DNA from: Sipunculus nudus
Lineage: Eukaryota; Annelida; Sipuncula; Golfingiida; Sipunculidae
DNA length: 64,000 bases
NCBI GenBank assembly: GCA_026874595.1
Contig: CM049309.1
Location: 11,212,576-11,276,575, forward strand
Direction of reading: 5' to 3'
Shown: positions 45,901-60,160 of the stretch, piece after piece
Layout of the letters: each line of letters opens with the position of its first letter
Position numbering within the stretch: the stretch's first letter is position 1
Position numbers and translations under genes: made by a program
The notes under the pieces: model-generated
What the model was told of the DNA's origin: nothing
The model's input: the letters and a program-made list of their open reading frames with translations, nothing else
Databases searched by the model: none

Positions 45901-48900
45901 TGCATGCTTTTTGCATCGAACTACAGAAAATGATGCAGAGTGTGTTCTAATTGTAGCCTTTTCCTTATTTCTCCATAATTTCAGAGATATTTCTAATCAT
46001 TTTTCGAAGAGGCTTTCTCAGCGCCACCTGTCGGAAATTACGATCGTGTTTCAAGGCAGAAGCAGTTAGTTACTATGAATCGGGGCCTAAGGCCCTCCGT
46101 ATCTTTACATTTTCTGAGATTCAGTAAGTCAGTCATTACAAAATATTTAATTGATCCTAGAGCACCAACAAAAAACTGTTTCTATTAATAAAATATATGG
46201 TAATTAGGGTTAGAAATTAACTTTTGTGTTATCTATTGGTTATTAATTTAGGCCAAAAAATAAATAAAAAAGGTATGGTTCCCAGGCACTTTTTTTTATA
46301 AATCAATGTGGGCGGGCGTATTTGATTTTTTTTTACCTTTTTTATGTTTCGATAAAAATGTCATGTGAGCAGAGAAAAGCATGAAAAAATTTTTTTTTTC
46401 TGCTAAAAAGGTAAAAACACTACTTAACAAAGGAAATCGTATTAAAATAGTATTATTTTATTTTCTTGTAGAATGAAAATCAAGATAAAAATGTTTGATG
46501 CGGGGGTTAAATTTACCATACCATTTATTTTTTTGGCCTTAGGCCAAAATAAAAATAGGTATGGTTCTCAGGGACTTTTTTTTTTCAGAAATCGATGCGG
46601 GCGGGCGCTTTTTTATCTCTCATTTTTTTGTATGTTTCGATAAAAATGTCAAATGATAAGGGAAAAGCATAATAATAACATATTTATTTGGCAAACAAGT
46701 AAAAGAAAAACATAACAAAGGAAATTGTACAGTTTTATCTTCTTGAAACAAATGTCGGAGCGGCTGCAGCTAAAAATTGAAAAGTTTATATTGAAAATAA
46801 AAATAAAAATTTTTGATGCGGGGGTTTAAAATTGATGCGGGCGGTGCCTGAGAACCATACCTTTTATTATTATTATTTTTTGGCCTTACAAATTATTTTA
46901 ACGCATGTCATAGTGTAGCCATGCAGTCTTCATTATATTTTAATCACCATGTGTCTTTTTTGGGTGAAACTGATCCGGTATTCAAGTTTAAAATAATGAA
47001 CGGGTAGGAGAAGCCATAGTTGAGATAATTGCTAACCTGTCCCTTTACATGATAAGGTTGCCATAATAAACAGAGCATGCGGACAACCTAAGGTAACCAT
47101 GCGCAGCGAGACAGGCAGATTTTAAATCACGTGAAGGGTAGTGTCTGATACCACCGACAGTATATCAATGAAATATGGAGCTCGGATACGCTCCTCATCA
47201 AAGCATACCCGAGAACTTATGAACTTTCACATATGCTACTAACAAGGCAGTCGCCGTCTATCATTCAGCTATCTTACATCTCTGTCTCTTGTAGTCCCAT
47301 GCAATGTATATTGTGACTTGCAACCCCTGTTACCAAAAAATGTCAGTATACACTGCTATTAATCATTCAATCTTTAAAGATAACGATAAAAAATCATCTC
47401 CTGTTGACTGCACCGAAAATACAAGTGATCAATATATATATACCGTTGTTAAGCTTCAAATTCGCGAGGTTAAATTTTCGTGATTATGACATTTTTTCGG
47501 TGTCTCGCCAGGGTATTATTTTCGCGGTCTCACCATACAGTAACCTATATACAAAGGGTATATCCGTTATATTATAATTATTTTAGAATTTTAGCAATTT
47601 GAGAATGATGAGAATATTAAACAAGTGTAAGGTCTTTTTCATAATCGAAGATAAAAAAAACATACGATATTTTTTATAAAACCAGTCTTTCGTTTACGGC
47701 TTACCTAACACATATGTTATTATTTTGCCTTAGATTTTTCGATGCAACAGGCATAGGTAATATAAATAGGGTAATACGCCAGTGTGGCTAACGTATGAAT
47801 GGCTGTTCGCCATTGTAGATGGTGTCTTTTTCACTGATTTATTTTCGCGGTAATTTCCCTTTCGCGAATATCGCGAACTTGAAACCGTCGGGGACACTAA
47901 GCAACCACAGTAACAGGGGCGGATCCAGGATTTAGGAAAAGGGGGGGTCCAACCCAGGAGGACTAATGAAATTCCTAAAAAAAAAGGTCATCAGGTCTGG
48001 AAAAGGGGGGGTCCAGGCCGCAAAATTACGTCCAAAACCCCTTAAAAAAGGTTGCTTCGGGTGAAAAAGGGGGGGGGGGGTCCGGACCCCCTTGACCCCC
48101 CCCCCCCCCGGATCCGCTTCTGAGTAATCAAGCAACGATTTACCCGTGCCCGTGGTTTTGTCCGAAAGTAGGAAAGCAGTTCAACCCTCCCCCCCCCCTC
48201 CCCCTTACCCCCACAGCTTGTCCCCCGCCACACCAACCTTACTTCATATTCCCCATGAAACTCCGGGAGAAAAGAGACCAGCGAATATGATAAAGGCTTA
48301 GCGTGACCTTGTGTGACATCCAAAATTTGCTACTCGTCGCCATCAAACCCCATCACGACAAAAACATTGAGAGACCTTCAGCTTAACACAGTATTAGCGA
48401 CCAATTTTGCACGTCAGCCTTTTGTTAACAACCCTGTCCTTACAAGATGAGGTAATAGCCTCCTTTTCAAATGTCAGTCACCCTTACAAACAAGCAAACC
48501 TATGAAAAGTATTGAATACGTGTTTTCATATAATTTTTTTCTCGAAATGGCAATTTTCACATAATGTATCACTGACTGAAGATAACTACATTGAGGAAAT
48601 AGGGAATTTAAGGCCAAGTGCTGTTAAACTTTTCTATTCTTTTCAGGTCTTATATACATTATCGTACAAATGGTGGCGTGCATCGGAGGTGCAGGGTTTA
48701 TATTCGGGTAAGTAAACAATTAAGACATTGTGTACACTTTGTTCAACAGGGCAGCTTTAAAGCCGTCTATTCATCAGCTGAACTTATGTGATTCCCGCAG
48801 TTTACTCTGTATACAAATTAATGAACTCTAGAAAAGTTCACATAACGCCTCTGTGACATCATTCACTACTCTTCGGCCTTTTGAAATCAGTTAGGCAAAG

Positions 48901-51900
48901 TCAAAACAAAAGGCCTTACCCACACCTCCTGGGGGGTCTTCCGGGGCTGCCCTAAAAACATGGAACGCGGAACAGGAGCTAAAATAAAAATTTAACAAAT
49001 CGCAAATGTTAAAATACGTTTATTACAATAAACATGTCATGAAACATTTACCCAATTAAAATATTAATACAATTTTTATATCTTTGTTCTGTCCCGTTCC
49101 GTAAATTATGCCCCTGTCACGCGTTCCATGTTCCGTTCCGTTCCGTGTTTTAGGGTGGCCCCGGAAGACCCCCCCAGGAAGTGTGAGTGAGGCCTTTTAT
49201 TTTGTTTTTTTCTTTGCCGAACTAATTTCAAAGGCCGAAGCGTAGTGAATGCTGTGACATATGAGCTTATTAAAAAGCTGTTAGTAAACGCAGAAAAGTT
49301 AACAAACGGAAAAAAAGAACGTGGTCTAACGTGGTTGACAGCTTATGCGAGAATATTTTGAAGGTAACTAGTTGTAAAACGCCATTTGCAAAGCAGTATT
49401 TCATCTGATTTGCCATCTGATGTTCATTTTGAATGTGTTTGAATTATTTTAGCACCCCCCGTATGTTATAAACACACGGATATATACAAAATGAACAGCC
49501 TGTGTGTGGTGGGATTCGCGTTTTGGGACAATCTTCAGTTAATAGACATGAGGTATTGGAATAGACCTCTTTAACCATAAATACAAACCTCTCAAAGCAG
49601 TGGCTTAAACCTTTGTATCTCTTAAACACTAGGGTCACGGGTTAAGTGGCACATCAATATGTCTTAGCTAAATGGTATGTCTCCAGTCTCTTTAGTTTTT
49701 TTTTATCCTTACTTTACTTGTGGATCAAGTACAAGGGCACTATTAATGTCAGGGACAGACGGAATGAATGTTATGTTCATCCACACTAAATACATCATGG
49801 GGATCCTTTAAAGAAGAAGCAGAAAAAATGTCAAATGATACAGTAAAAAGTAACAAATCGTGTATTAAATCGTAAATTGATACATTTTATACTCTCTTCG
49901 AAACATTTCGAAATCCACCAGGAGATAATAAAATATAGAATGTTACCTATTGAGTTTTGAATATGTATGAATGAATAGCGTAAATTTGAAGCCGATCAGC
50001 CCAAGGAGAGCGAATTTATAAACAGTTCTCGGTGACTCTATGACAATGACAGACTTATCCACAGAGCTGTTGGTCAGAAATGATAAACAAAGAAAAAGTG
50101 TATCGTCAATACGTGTTGAGTATCAATTTCAGGGTATCCCAATATGTACAAATTGTACCTGAATCTGCTGACCGATACCCAACCCTAATATCAATCTACA
50201 TCAGTTTGCAATTACGCATCTCCTCCAAAGTGTAATAACACCTCAGTGCCCAAGGTCTAACCTGTAGTCCTACATACAGGGGTAGAGAACAAGGGCTCAA
50301 AATTCATTTGTCCGAACCTCAGTCGAGGAGCGATGAGATATTTCACGGTAGGGGAAATTGTAACCTACTGTCGTGTTGTACTCACAAATGAGTGCGCCTT
50401 TCGGGGCTTCCAATGTGTTTCGCACCCAGGACCCGCAGGTGCGGTGCACAACGCCTGGTTGACGCCAGAATAATCACGTACTTTCGCACCCTAACGAAGT
50501 CCTAAACCGGTATAGAATTCAGCAGATATTTACTGAACCTAGTTAAGCTAATATTTAAAAAAAATGGGTTTTAGCTTCATCAACAATTTAAAAAAAATAG
50601 TATAGACACAATATAGCTGAAATGAATGCTTGGAACATTTTGTATATTTTGAGCACAGACAAACAACAGATAGAGATACAGACAGGGATGTAACCGTTCC
50701 TCCGCCTAACTTCGTTTAACCCTCATGCCACACATTGCATTCTTCCATTCCTGAATATTTTTAGCTTTCCAGTACTACTTGAATTATACATTGGCTACGT
50801 TGAGTGTTTTATTTCCAAACATAAAGGCTATTTTTATACACCTTGGGCCGTATATACTACATAAAGTGTATATTCAGGCTGTTTACGTTTTCTTTGCCAC
50901 TCCACACTCCGGGTTAAGTAATCAATTTAGATCCAACCAAGCTTATAACTCCTTTTAACGAGGTTTTAAATGTCAAACAGTTCAAACAGAGTAAACAAGC
51001 AAAAAATAGAAACTATTTATTGCCAGGTCAATTGCTTGTCTTTTTAGGCCAGGGAGAGATCGAGTGACCTGGGAGAAATACACAAGATGTCCACAGTGTT
51101 ACTATACTCGAGAATCCAGCAGCAGTTAATGGTCTAGGCTTGTCTGATTGGTCGTAAATCTAGCCAATCGAGATAGGCAGCTGCATTCTGTCCGTATCAG
51201 GGTGATAGTGATATATAAACTTGGCGATGATTTATTTGTGTAATGATTTAACAATATTTTTTTCCCAGGCGAAGAATTCTAACCTATGCTTATAGTAATA
51301 TTATATATTATGGTGATTATGGTAAGTAAGAAAAACACTCTGAATGACTTCGCGTTCGAGGGGTTGAAATTTCGCGTTTTTCACTTTTCAGTGTTTCGTG
51401 AGGATTCCATTTATACAATAACACCATATACATGTATTACATTACACATATACACACAGAATATTCATTATTATATAAATGAATTATATTAAATGATATG
51501 TACGCAAATCGTTACAACTGAACTGAACTGATATTCTTGTTTATTACATGCAGATTACTTAAAAGATTTTATATTATTTAAAATAGAAATCTTTGATTTA
51601 CGGTTAAGATAAAGTTCTACCATTACTTGTATAACAATCTTTTGCTTTGCGACTTCCCTATGACATTGGCGCCTCTGATTCACGGTCTTATTTTATCGAT
51701 AATTTCCCTCTGCATATTATCTTCAATTTGAAAATCTCGCGAACAAAAAGGCTGACAAAGTATACCCTTTAGGCTTTTAGCATGATTTCTGTACATTCTA
51801 CGAAGGGGTAGGTTGTCTCAGATTTGAATATACATTACAACATTACAAAAGACATTTCAACTGTTTTTTCATGTTATGTCCACTTTTAAATGTCCTTGGC

Positions 51901-53081
51901 TACAGTGGATACACTGTATCCCCCCCCCCCCCCACTTTGGGTGATGTCCTACCCTTGTGCTGTACAATATTTGTTAAAATAACGTAAAGTCATCGATGAA
52001 ATAATGCACGGGTAACCAGATGTTTAGATAAGTCTCCGCCTCCTTCAGTATGCAATTAATATTCAATATATTATCCAGTGTCGTTTAAAAAAAGTAGACA
52101 AACATTTTAGTATTGAGTCAGATTGCCCAGTGGACGTGCTTGAGTATAGAACCGTGCATGCTTTAGTACAGACATTTTCAGTTCATAGTTCACTGTGCCT
52201 TTGGACTCATTGTATTTGGAATATATTGGGCGGGTGAAATGCCCTGGCCAAATTGAGCAAGCGTGTCTTGAATGTCAGTACTTTATACGTAACTCCCGGA
52301 TGCACATTTTGTGATCAAAACAGTGCGAGACGCAAAACTCGGCGTTTTTACCGGTATTTAGCGTGATATATTCTATTATTTTCAGATTTACTTAAGGTTA
52401 AAATAATGGGGTGAAGGGGGGGGGGGGGGGGGGCTGCTCAATCCGCCTCTAGCTGGGAATACCAAACAGGTATTTTTTTATAATATTTGAACAATTGTGT
52501 ACTTACATTGTAGAAAAATTTCTTTTTTTTTATGATTTGAGAAACACTTAACAGAAGGTCAAGGACAGTGATTACATGATAAATGAAACGCATACTGATT
52601 GGTCATTGTTGGTCTCGTAAATATGATAAAATATAGATATATCTGAAAGATGACGTTCACATGTTGACCAGACAGTTAAAATTCCGACTTTGTGATTCAC
52701 ATTTTCTTCTATTGTTACACGGTGGCTCCTAAAACATGATTCATGCAAAAATGGCATGCATTATGAACACATGGTCACGAGAGCAGAAAGTTGAACGGCA
52801 CACAAGGACAGCGCAAGTAGCTGAATAGCATGAGTGAGGTCATGCGCAGAACGCTCTTATACAGTAGACTTGATAAAGTCACTGAACGCGGAATCACCTA
52901 CTTACACAGTACACACACATATATATATATATATAAATTTTAACAACATTCACTTGATGATCGGGTCGCATACCGTGAAACAGACTGTTGTGAATTTACA
53001 GTGTTGTTTTTCTTCAGTGTTATATCGCTCTGGCCTAGTCTGTAGGCCGTAGAGCACTCTATAACGGAGGGTAACTCTACT

Positions 53082-53156
<75 letters not shown>

Positions 53157-53237
53157 TCTGAAGAAAAACAACACTGTAAATTCTCAACAGTGTTTCACGG
53201 GATTTGACCCGATCATCAGGTGAATGTGGTTAGAATG

Positions 53238-53283
<46 letters not shown>

Positions 53284-56200
53284 TTTTTTTACAGATTAAT
53301 TGCATCATATGATAATCTGTATTTCATATTTCTATAAATGGTGTGAATTTACATGATATTTATGCCATATGGTATTTTTGGATCAGAGACGCCCCACTAT
53401 TAAACACATAAAAGCGATATGAATAAATAATTTATTCATATGGGCGTTGTTTATACATATATATTACAATGTATTCCATGCTACGGACGATATATTTAGA
53501 GAGATCAACATACATTGGAGTATTTACAATTAAATGAGATAGACCGATCCTTGTTACATATACTCCTTTGTCAGACATGCACATGCATGCTTAGATTGGG
53601 TCATTTTTGAAAAAAAAAATTGACTCCGAAGGCAAATCGTGTTAATTTATGGTATACAGTCTATTGAGGGGCAATGAAAGGTGCTAAATGCAAATATGTT
53701 GTATGCTCAGCTGACAAATGTACCATTTTTGGCCGTTTTCGTATGTTTCGATAAAAATGTCACGAAAAAGCATGAAATAATAGAATTTTAAGGCTAAACA
53801 GCACTACATATCAAAGGAAAACTTATCAAAATTGAATTATTTTATCTTCTTGAAGGACGAAAATCAAAATAAAATGTTTGATGCGGTGGGTTAAAATTGA
53901 CGATGGCGGTGCCTGAGAACCATACCTTTTTTATTCTTTAGCCTAAAATGTCCCCCAATACAGATACTGCAAAAAAAAATTAGGGTGATCCAGATTACCT
54001 CCAAACTCCTTGGGTGTAACTTTATAACTTCCTTCAATTTTTATAGTAAAACTGCTAAAACATAATCCATCCGGAGGTATTAAGATTGCTATGAGAATAT
54101 TGGGGCAAAAAAGGGTTCAGGGAGAAAACATTCTTTTCATTATACCGGTCGGGACAACAAAGTTTAGATTTTGCCAATTACGCCGCGTCCAGGATGGACA
54201 CAAAAATATGTCTCAGGTCTGAAACTGCTGCACCTGAACAAAACCAGAGTGTAAACCCTTTATTTTAAGAACAAGAATATGTACAATAAATACATTACTT
54301 ATCTTTTACCTGTGTGGAAATTTTTTGTAATAACGTATCCTCTTGAATATTGCAAAAATGACATCGGAAGATTCTTGATTTACAATTCAAATTGACTGGC
54401 CGTTTCGTTACTGGTATATTCTTTTTGAGACTTCTCCCCCTTTAAATGGGTCTAGTTATATCCACGCTTATAGTATGCACTTAACATGTGTCGTTTCCCA
54501 TTGGAATTAAGAATTATTTTATACAATGTGTAACAAGTACGCTGATTACTTAATGTAATTGTTTTTTTTTTCTAATAAGAACAAAAGTATGCATATAAGG
54601 AAAAAAAAATAGGTCTGGTTCTTAAGCACCGACCGCGTCAATTTTAATCCCCCCCCCCCCGGCATTGAAATTGCTTTATATCTTTAAGAAGATAAAAAAA
54701 ATACAATTTGATAAGTTTTCCTTTGTTATGTAGTGCTTTCACTATATGTAATAATCATGCTTTGCCCTGACATTATTATCGAAACATACAAAAAAGGTAA
54801 TAAAAAATCCCACCCGCCCGCAGCTGAGTTGGAGGAGAGGGGTGTATCCCTCTCCTTCATGATGGAATTTTAAATGTGACTTATAAATAATGTTCGATAA
54901 GATATATAGCCCCAACCCCCCTCAGCGTTCCTATATATAACATAACAGTGTGTTGATATAGGAATATTTATATACTGTGTAAGGTTATCTGTCCGCCTGT
55001 ATATATTCTGCGCTTCACTCTTGCAAGGTTAAATGGACATCGTATCAGCGTCATATATAATGAGTTAACTAACAGATAAGATAGCGTGCCTGAGCAGTTA
55101 TTACAGTAAAATGTTAGGGAACGATCCAGATGGGGGTGGGGGGTGGGGGGGTCCTGTTAACGAGAGAAATTCCCCTCTCATCGCAGTGTTCCCCACTTTT
55201 TTAGGCTGTATCCCACCCTCTTTGTTCGGGCGGTGATATAAAACATTAGTCGATCTTTGTTAACGTTAAACCCTTTCCAAAATCCTGCATTTGGACAAAA
55301 TAAACTTTAATATTAACAAGACAACAGTCATGAATTTTCATATTTAAAAAAAATTCTGGTTCCTTTACGAAAGTGACCCTCAATTAAAAAAAGTAATTTT
55401 TTAGTCGGAAATCAGAGAAACACAAGTTTAGTAATTTCAAAATTTGATATTTTGCTGAATCCCCATGCATTGATTTAACAAATAAGACACGAGCAAGAGG
55501 ACATGCACCAGCAGAGCGCAAACCTCCGCCATCCGGATGTATATATAGATCAATTTCAAATTTCAATTTACTCTTCCTTCAACCAAGGCCCATGAAGTCT
55601 AATGAAGTTGCACAGAGTAAACGACATAAAATTAGGTCCTGCATTCGAACCTTGCTCCGAGTGATATGTAAGCACACCTTTATACGTTTACAATACAGAA
55701 AATATACAGAGATGTTCTAATTGATACATTTGCATCATTTAATATTTGAAATTTAATGGTATCATAATAATCACGGTGATTAATATTAAAATTTTATTTT
55801 TCTGTTAAATAAATAACCTCTAACTGGGAAAGCGCAAATATATCCGCCGATCACACCGACGCATGATTTAGAAAATAAACGACCTTAAGTGGGACCAGTG
55901 AGCTCGGCCCATATGACTTTGGCCAATGGAAAACCCGACCTGCACAAACCCGGCCGAAGTCCCGCGGAACCGTCCAAAGACAAAACGGGTATCAGGATAG
56001 TTAGTAGATGGAATGCAAAAATACAGATGCCAATAATACCAAAAACGTTGTGGACATATAACCCCGTTTTGGGCACAGGTGGATGAGTTACTTGCATCAT
56101 AAAACATCTTCACCAGTGAGGAGTTGTAAAATTCTGGCGGGTATTTAGATAAGGGTTCTTCAGAGAGGGTACTTTTCATCAGATGTGGGAGGCGGGGGCG

Positions 56201-59200
56201 GAGATAGATATTACAAGTAGATCTTCCACTCCAGTCATGCATTCATAATGACGGACGCTGCCGTCGTATTGAAAGGCATATAGAAACCTAAATGAAATAT
56301 AGCAGGAAAAATCAAATTTTGAAAATGACTCGTTGCTTTAAAGAAATCATATTACTGAGAAAGATCAGTTTCTTAGGAATTAATGGGGTATGTTTAAGTG
56401 TGTTATTGTGTGATAACGATCGATATTTGTTGGCGTTATACATAAAGATGTTTCTTACATAATGTATGACTGATTTATCATGTTATGTTTTGTGGGACCC
56501 TACTATAATTTTAGGATTTGGGCGTGGTCCAAACAAAACATTATTCCACTTTAAACTTTGTCGATACATTCTCCCCGCAGATAGATTCTGGCCTGGACGA
56601 TGTCTTGTGAGAACTATTGTGTCACATCCCCGCGCCTTCATTGGTTTCTACCAATTTCCCGAAACCGCCATTTTGCTACGCATTAATACCCAGTTGCCAG
56701 AGGTCGAGTATTGGTATATCGTATCATATATCGTATCGTATATCGTATCGATAGTATAAATAATTACGACTATCATGATGTCACACCTAAAAACCTTAAT
56801 ATCTAGACATTGCTACACTGAAAGAAATGCAATTCTCAACAGCGCGCGTTTTCCTTTTTCTTAAATAAGAAAAATCGTTTTGTGACTGTTAAATCCGTAT
56901 ACATGTGCGTAGCCGTGATGCGTACAAACGGATGAATCCTCTAAGATGTAGGCTAATCTGTGGGTGTTAATAATTAAATACTTTGGTCCATTAACATTTT
57001 AATTAGTGTTGTTTACATTTGTGTCATTCACACGTAACATGAACCTGACATGTTTGACGGACAAGTGAAATTTAAGGGGTTGCCCTTGCTAAGTATAGGG
57101 GTAAGTGTGCTCTAAATATTCTTTTTATAACCATGAAAGTGTCGTCAGTTGGTTAATAAATTAAGTCCTTCTGTGTCGGGTGCCATAAAAATACCTTTAC
57201 CGATGATAATGACTCTGATAACTAGCACGAACCAAACGTGTCAACGAGGTCACCTGCTACCATACATATTCATAAAATCACCTTGACCGTAAAAACACAA
57301 TTAAATTTCAGTAGCACGTATGCAAGAAAAAAAATTACAGTACGGTCCGATGCGTTTCTGGCGACCCCTGAAAACTGGATTTGCTATTTCTTTATTTAAC
57401 TCGTTATAAAAAATACACTTAAAATGTTCATATTTACGCATATATTTGAAAATGCAGGACTCAAGGTAAAGGGGTTAGATTTATAATACAAACAAGGATG
57501 GAACAAGAACGGAGCGGGGCCATGACCTCAAATGTTTTGAAATAAGGTTCTGTATGATTATTTCTAAATATTCTATAATATTAGTGAATCTGAAGTCTGT
57601 TTGGAATATAAAAGTTCTATACTACACTGCACTAAGATAATGTGTAATTATGAGTATTGGTATTAGTTTATGCCTTTTTTAAGACTAGCTGGTGGAGTTG
57701 CTTTCGGGTACACAGGCCTCATTATTTAGGTAAAGAGAAGCTGACAGGGTTATGGTGGTTGCTCATTATCAACAAAGAGACAATCACAAGGTTTCGTTTA
57801 CACCTAAAGAATAGAGCTGAGCACCCGAAAGCTTTTGACAAGACCCACAACAAAGTTGGTCTCAACAAAGCTAAGCAGGCGCGGATCCGGGGGGGGGGGG
57901 GGGGCGCCCCCTCCTCTGTTTGTGATAAGACCCTTCTTGTCACCATGAGTATAATCAGTGAAATGCGAAACCCTTACACAGTCACTAAACCCAAATGCTC
58001 TTCTTAAAGCCTATGACCACCTAAATGGTAAACGAGTCATAAAGCAAGTTATTACCTCATACTGTCACCTAATTTTTTTTGTACCCTTGTCACTTTTTAA
58101 CAGGTCCTGTGGTAGTTTTCAATAATAAGGCAAAATATGAAGGGAAGGTATGATTATACATATTTCAATTCACGATACATATACAATTCACGAGGACCTA
58201 TGTCAGTATGAGAGGATTAAGCCAGAAACCGATGTGTCATGGCTGTCGGGCCTAACAACGGGGGCTATATGCCTGCCTTTCTCAAATATTAAATAAATAA
58301 TAAAGAGATGGGCCAGATATCGCGAAAAACGCTAGGAAAATGTCGATAAGTAATACTTATAAGGAGATGACCTAGAAAAGTAACAAATTTAACCGAAATC
58401 TACACTAATAGCAATTCACGCGCCTGTGCTCAAATATTAAGTAAATATAATAGAGAGATACACCATATAGTGCGAAAAACGCTAGCAAAAAATGTCAGAT
58501 AAGCAAAAGTTATCAGGGAAATGACTCAGAAAAGCAACAAATTTTACCGAAATCTAATTAATAGCAATTCAAGCGCCTGTGATATAATCATGAAAAAAAC
58601 TGTGCTGAGTTGTTAAGCATCAATGACTACAACTGATATACTATTTGAACTTTAGAGAACCACTGATTTTCAGTAAACATAAAGTTTATAATTGTAAATT
58701 GATTTCAAGATAGGTTTTAACTTTCATTTGTTGCCAAGCTGGCAAACAATATTATACTATAAAAATGTTATTGTCCACAGCCATGAAAACGTTTTATCAT
58801 AACTTCGAAGTATTCTTTGAAATGAATGAATTGGTTGCAAAATTCAAGGGAAATACATGACTTATAAAAAAATAAGCATTGCTACATTTGTGCGTGTAGA
58901 CAGTATCATTAAACTGAAATGGTGATCCTAATATTCATTAATATAATTTTATTTATTATTAGTAAGTTTGTTGCCCGGTTTATAGTTATAAGTATAGTTG
59001 AAAGATTTTAAATATTTTATAGTTATACATTCCATGAGTTAAATGCTAGATTGTACTACAACTCTAGGATTTCATTCTGAGCTGCAAAGTCCTTCCCGCT
59101 CAACCCACTCTGCCTTCCCCAATTCCAGGTCTGCACACATTTTAGATACCAGTAACACTCTTCGACATATTAGCTCCCACCTCCGCCCCCCCCCCCCCCA

Positions 59201-60076
59201 ACATTGTTGTTATATTTAGAAAGATATTAAGTTTTGTTCGACTTCAGTATTCTCCAGGTATCTGCGTCCCCCTCCACCCGTTTGCCAAATCCTGTACCCA
59301 CCCCTGCTAAGTATACGTATACCTACAATGAAACCCCTGTGTAATAAGACCTCCCATGGGACTGGCCAAAAGGAGTCTCAATTCACAGTTGGTCTTATTA
59401 GGCAGGTCAGTTATAACCAATGTGAATGTCGTTGGTTCACTCAAGGGTGGTCTTGATAGACAGGGGATCTTATTAGATAGGTGGTCTTACAGAAAGGTTC
59501 CACTGTATAATCTTTCCCGTCTACGGAATCAGACAAGCAAAGATTGAAAAGATCTTTTCTACTAAACTGGCGAAACCTTTCGGCGAAGACTCACATTGAG
59601 TGTACGGGTCTTGATCTTTGGCAAAGAAGGGTCATTTTTATTCATATATAAGATTAGCCTAAAAAAGAAAGATCATCAACCGGGAGGGTTTAAAAAATTG
59701 TCACCACTTGAGAAAAACATGCGATGTTGGTTCATTTGACCCGAACACAGAAACGTGCATTGATAGGTCATACATATGTATTTCAGCAACGATTTCTAAA
59801 TAAATATTCACCAACTGTTGCATTTTTATTACAGAATCACACCAGAGGCGTCTCGGAACACCCTGGCCGTAACAGAACTGGGTGCGAATGTTACTGTTAT
59901 TCAAGGTGTCTTCACTGAGATGTGGATCACATTCCAACTCGTCACTGTCATTTTCGGCGCAACGGACGACTCTTCAAGAAACCTAGTGTTGCCATGTGTA
60001 CCTATTGGCTTTGCTGTGGCATTAGGCATCATGGCCGGGGTAAGTGCATTGGTTTTATGCATTTTGAAAGATTACT

Positions 60077-60160
<84 letters not shown>

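Noticed and set aside
55868-56242. 124-codon minus-strand frame in aquaporin intron 2
   Set aside because: No domain, no splice support, and competing frames overlap it on both strands; expected by chance in a 64-kb window.
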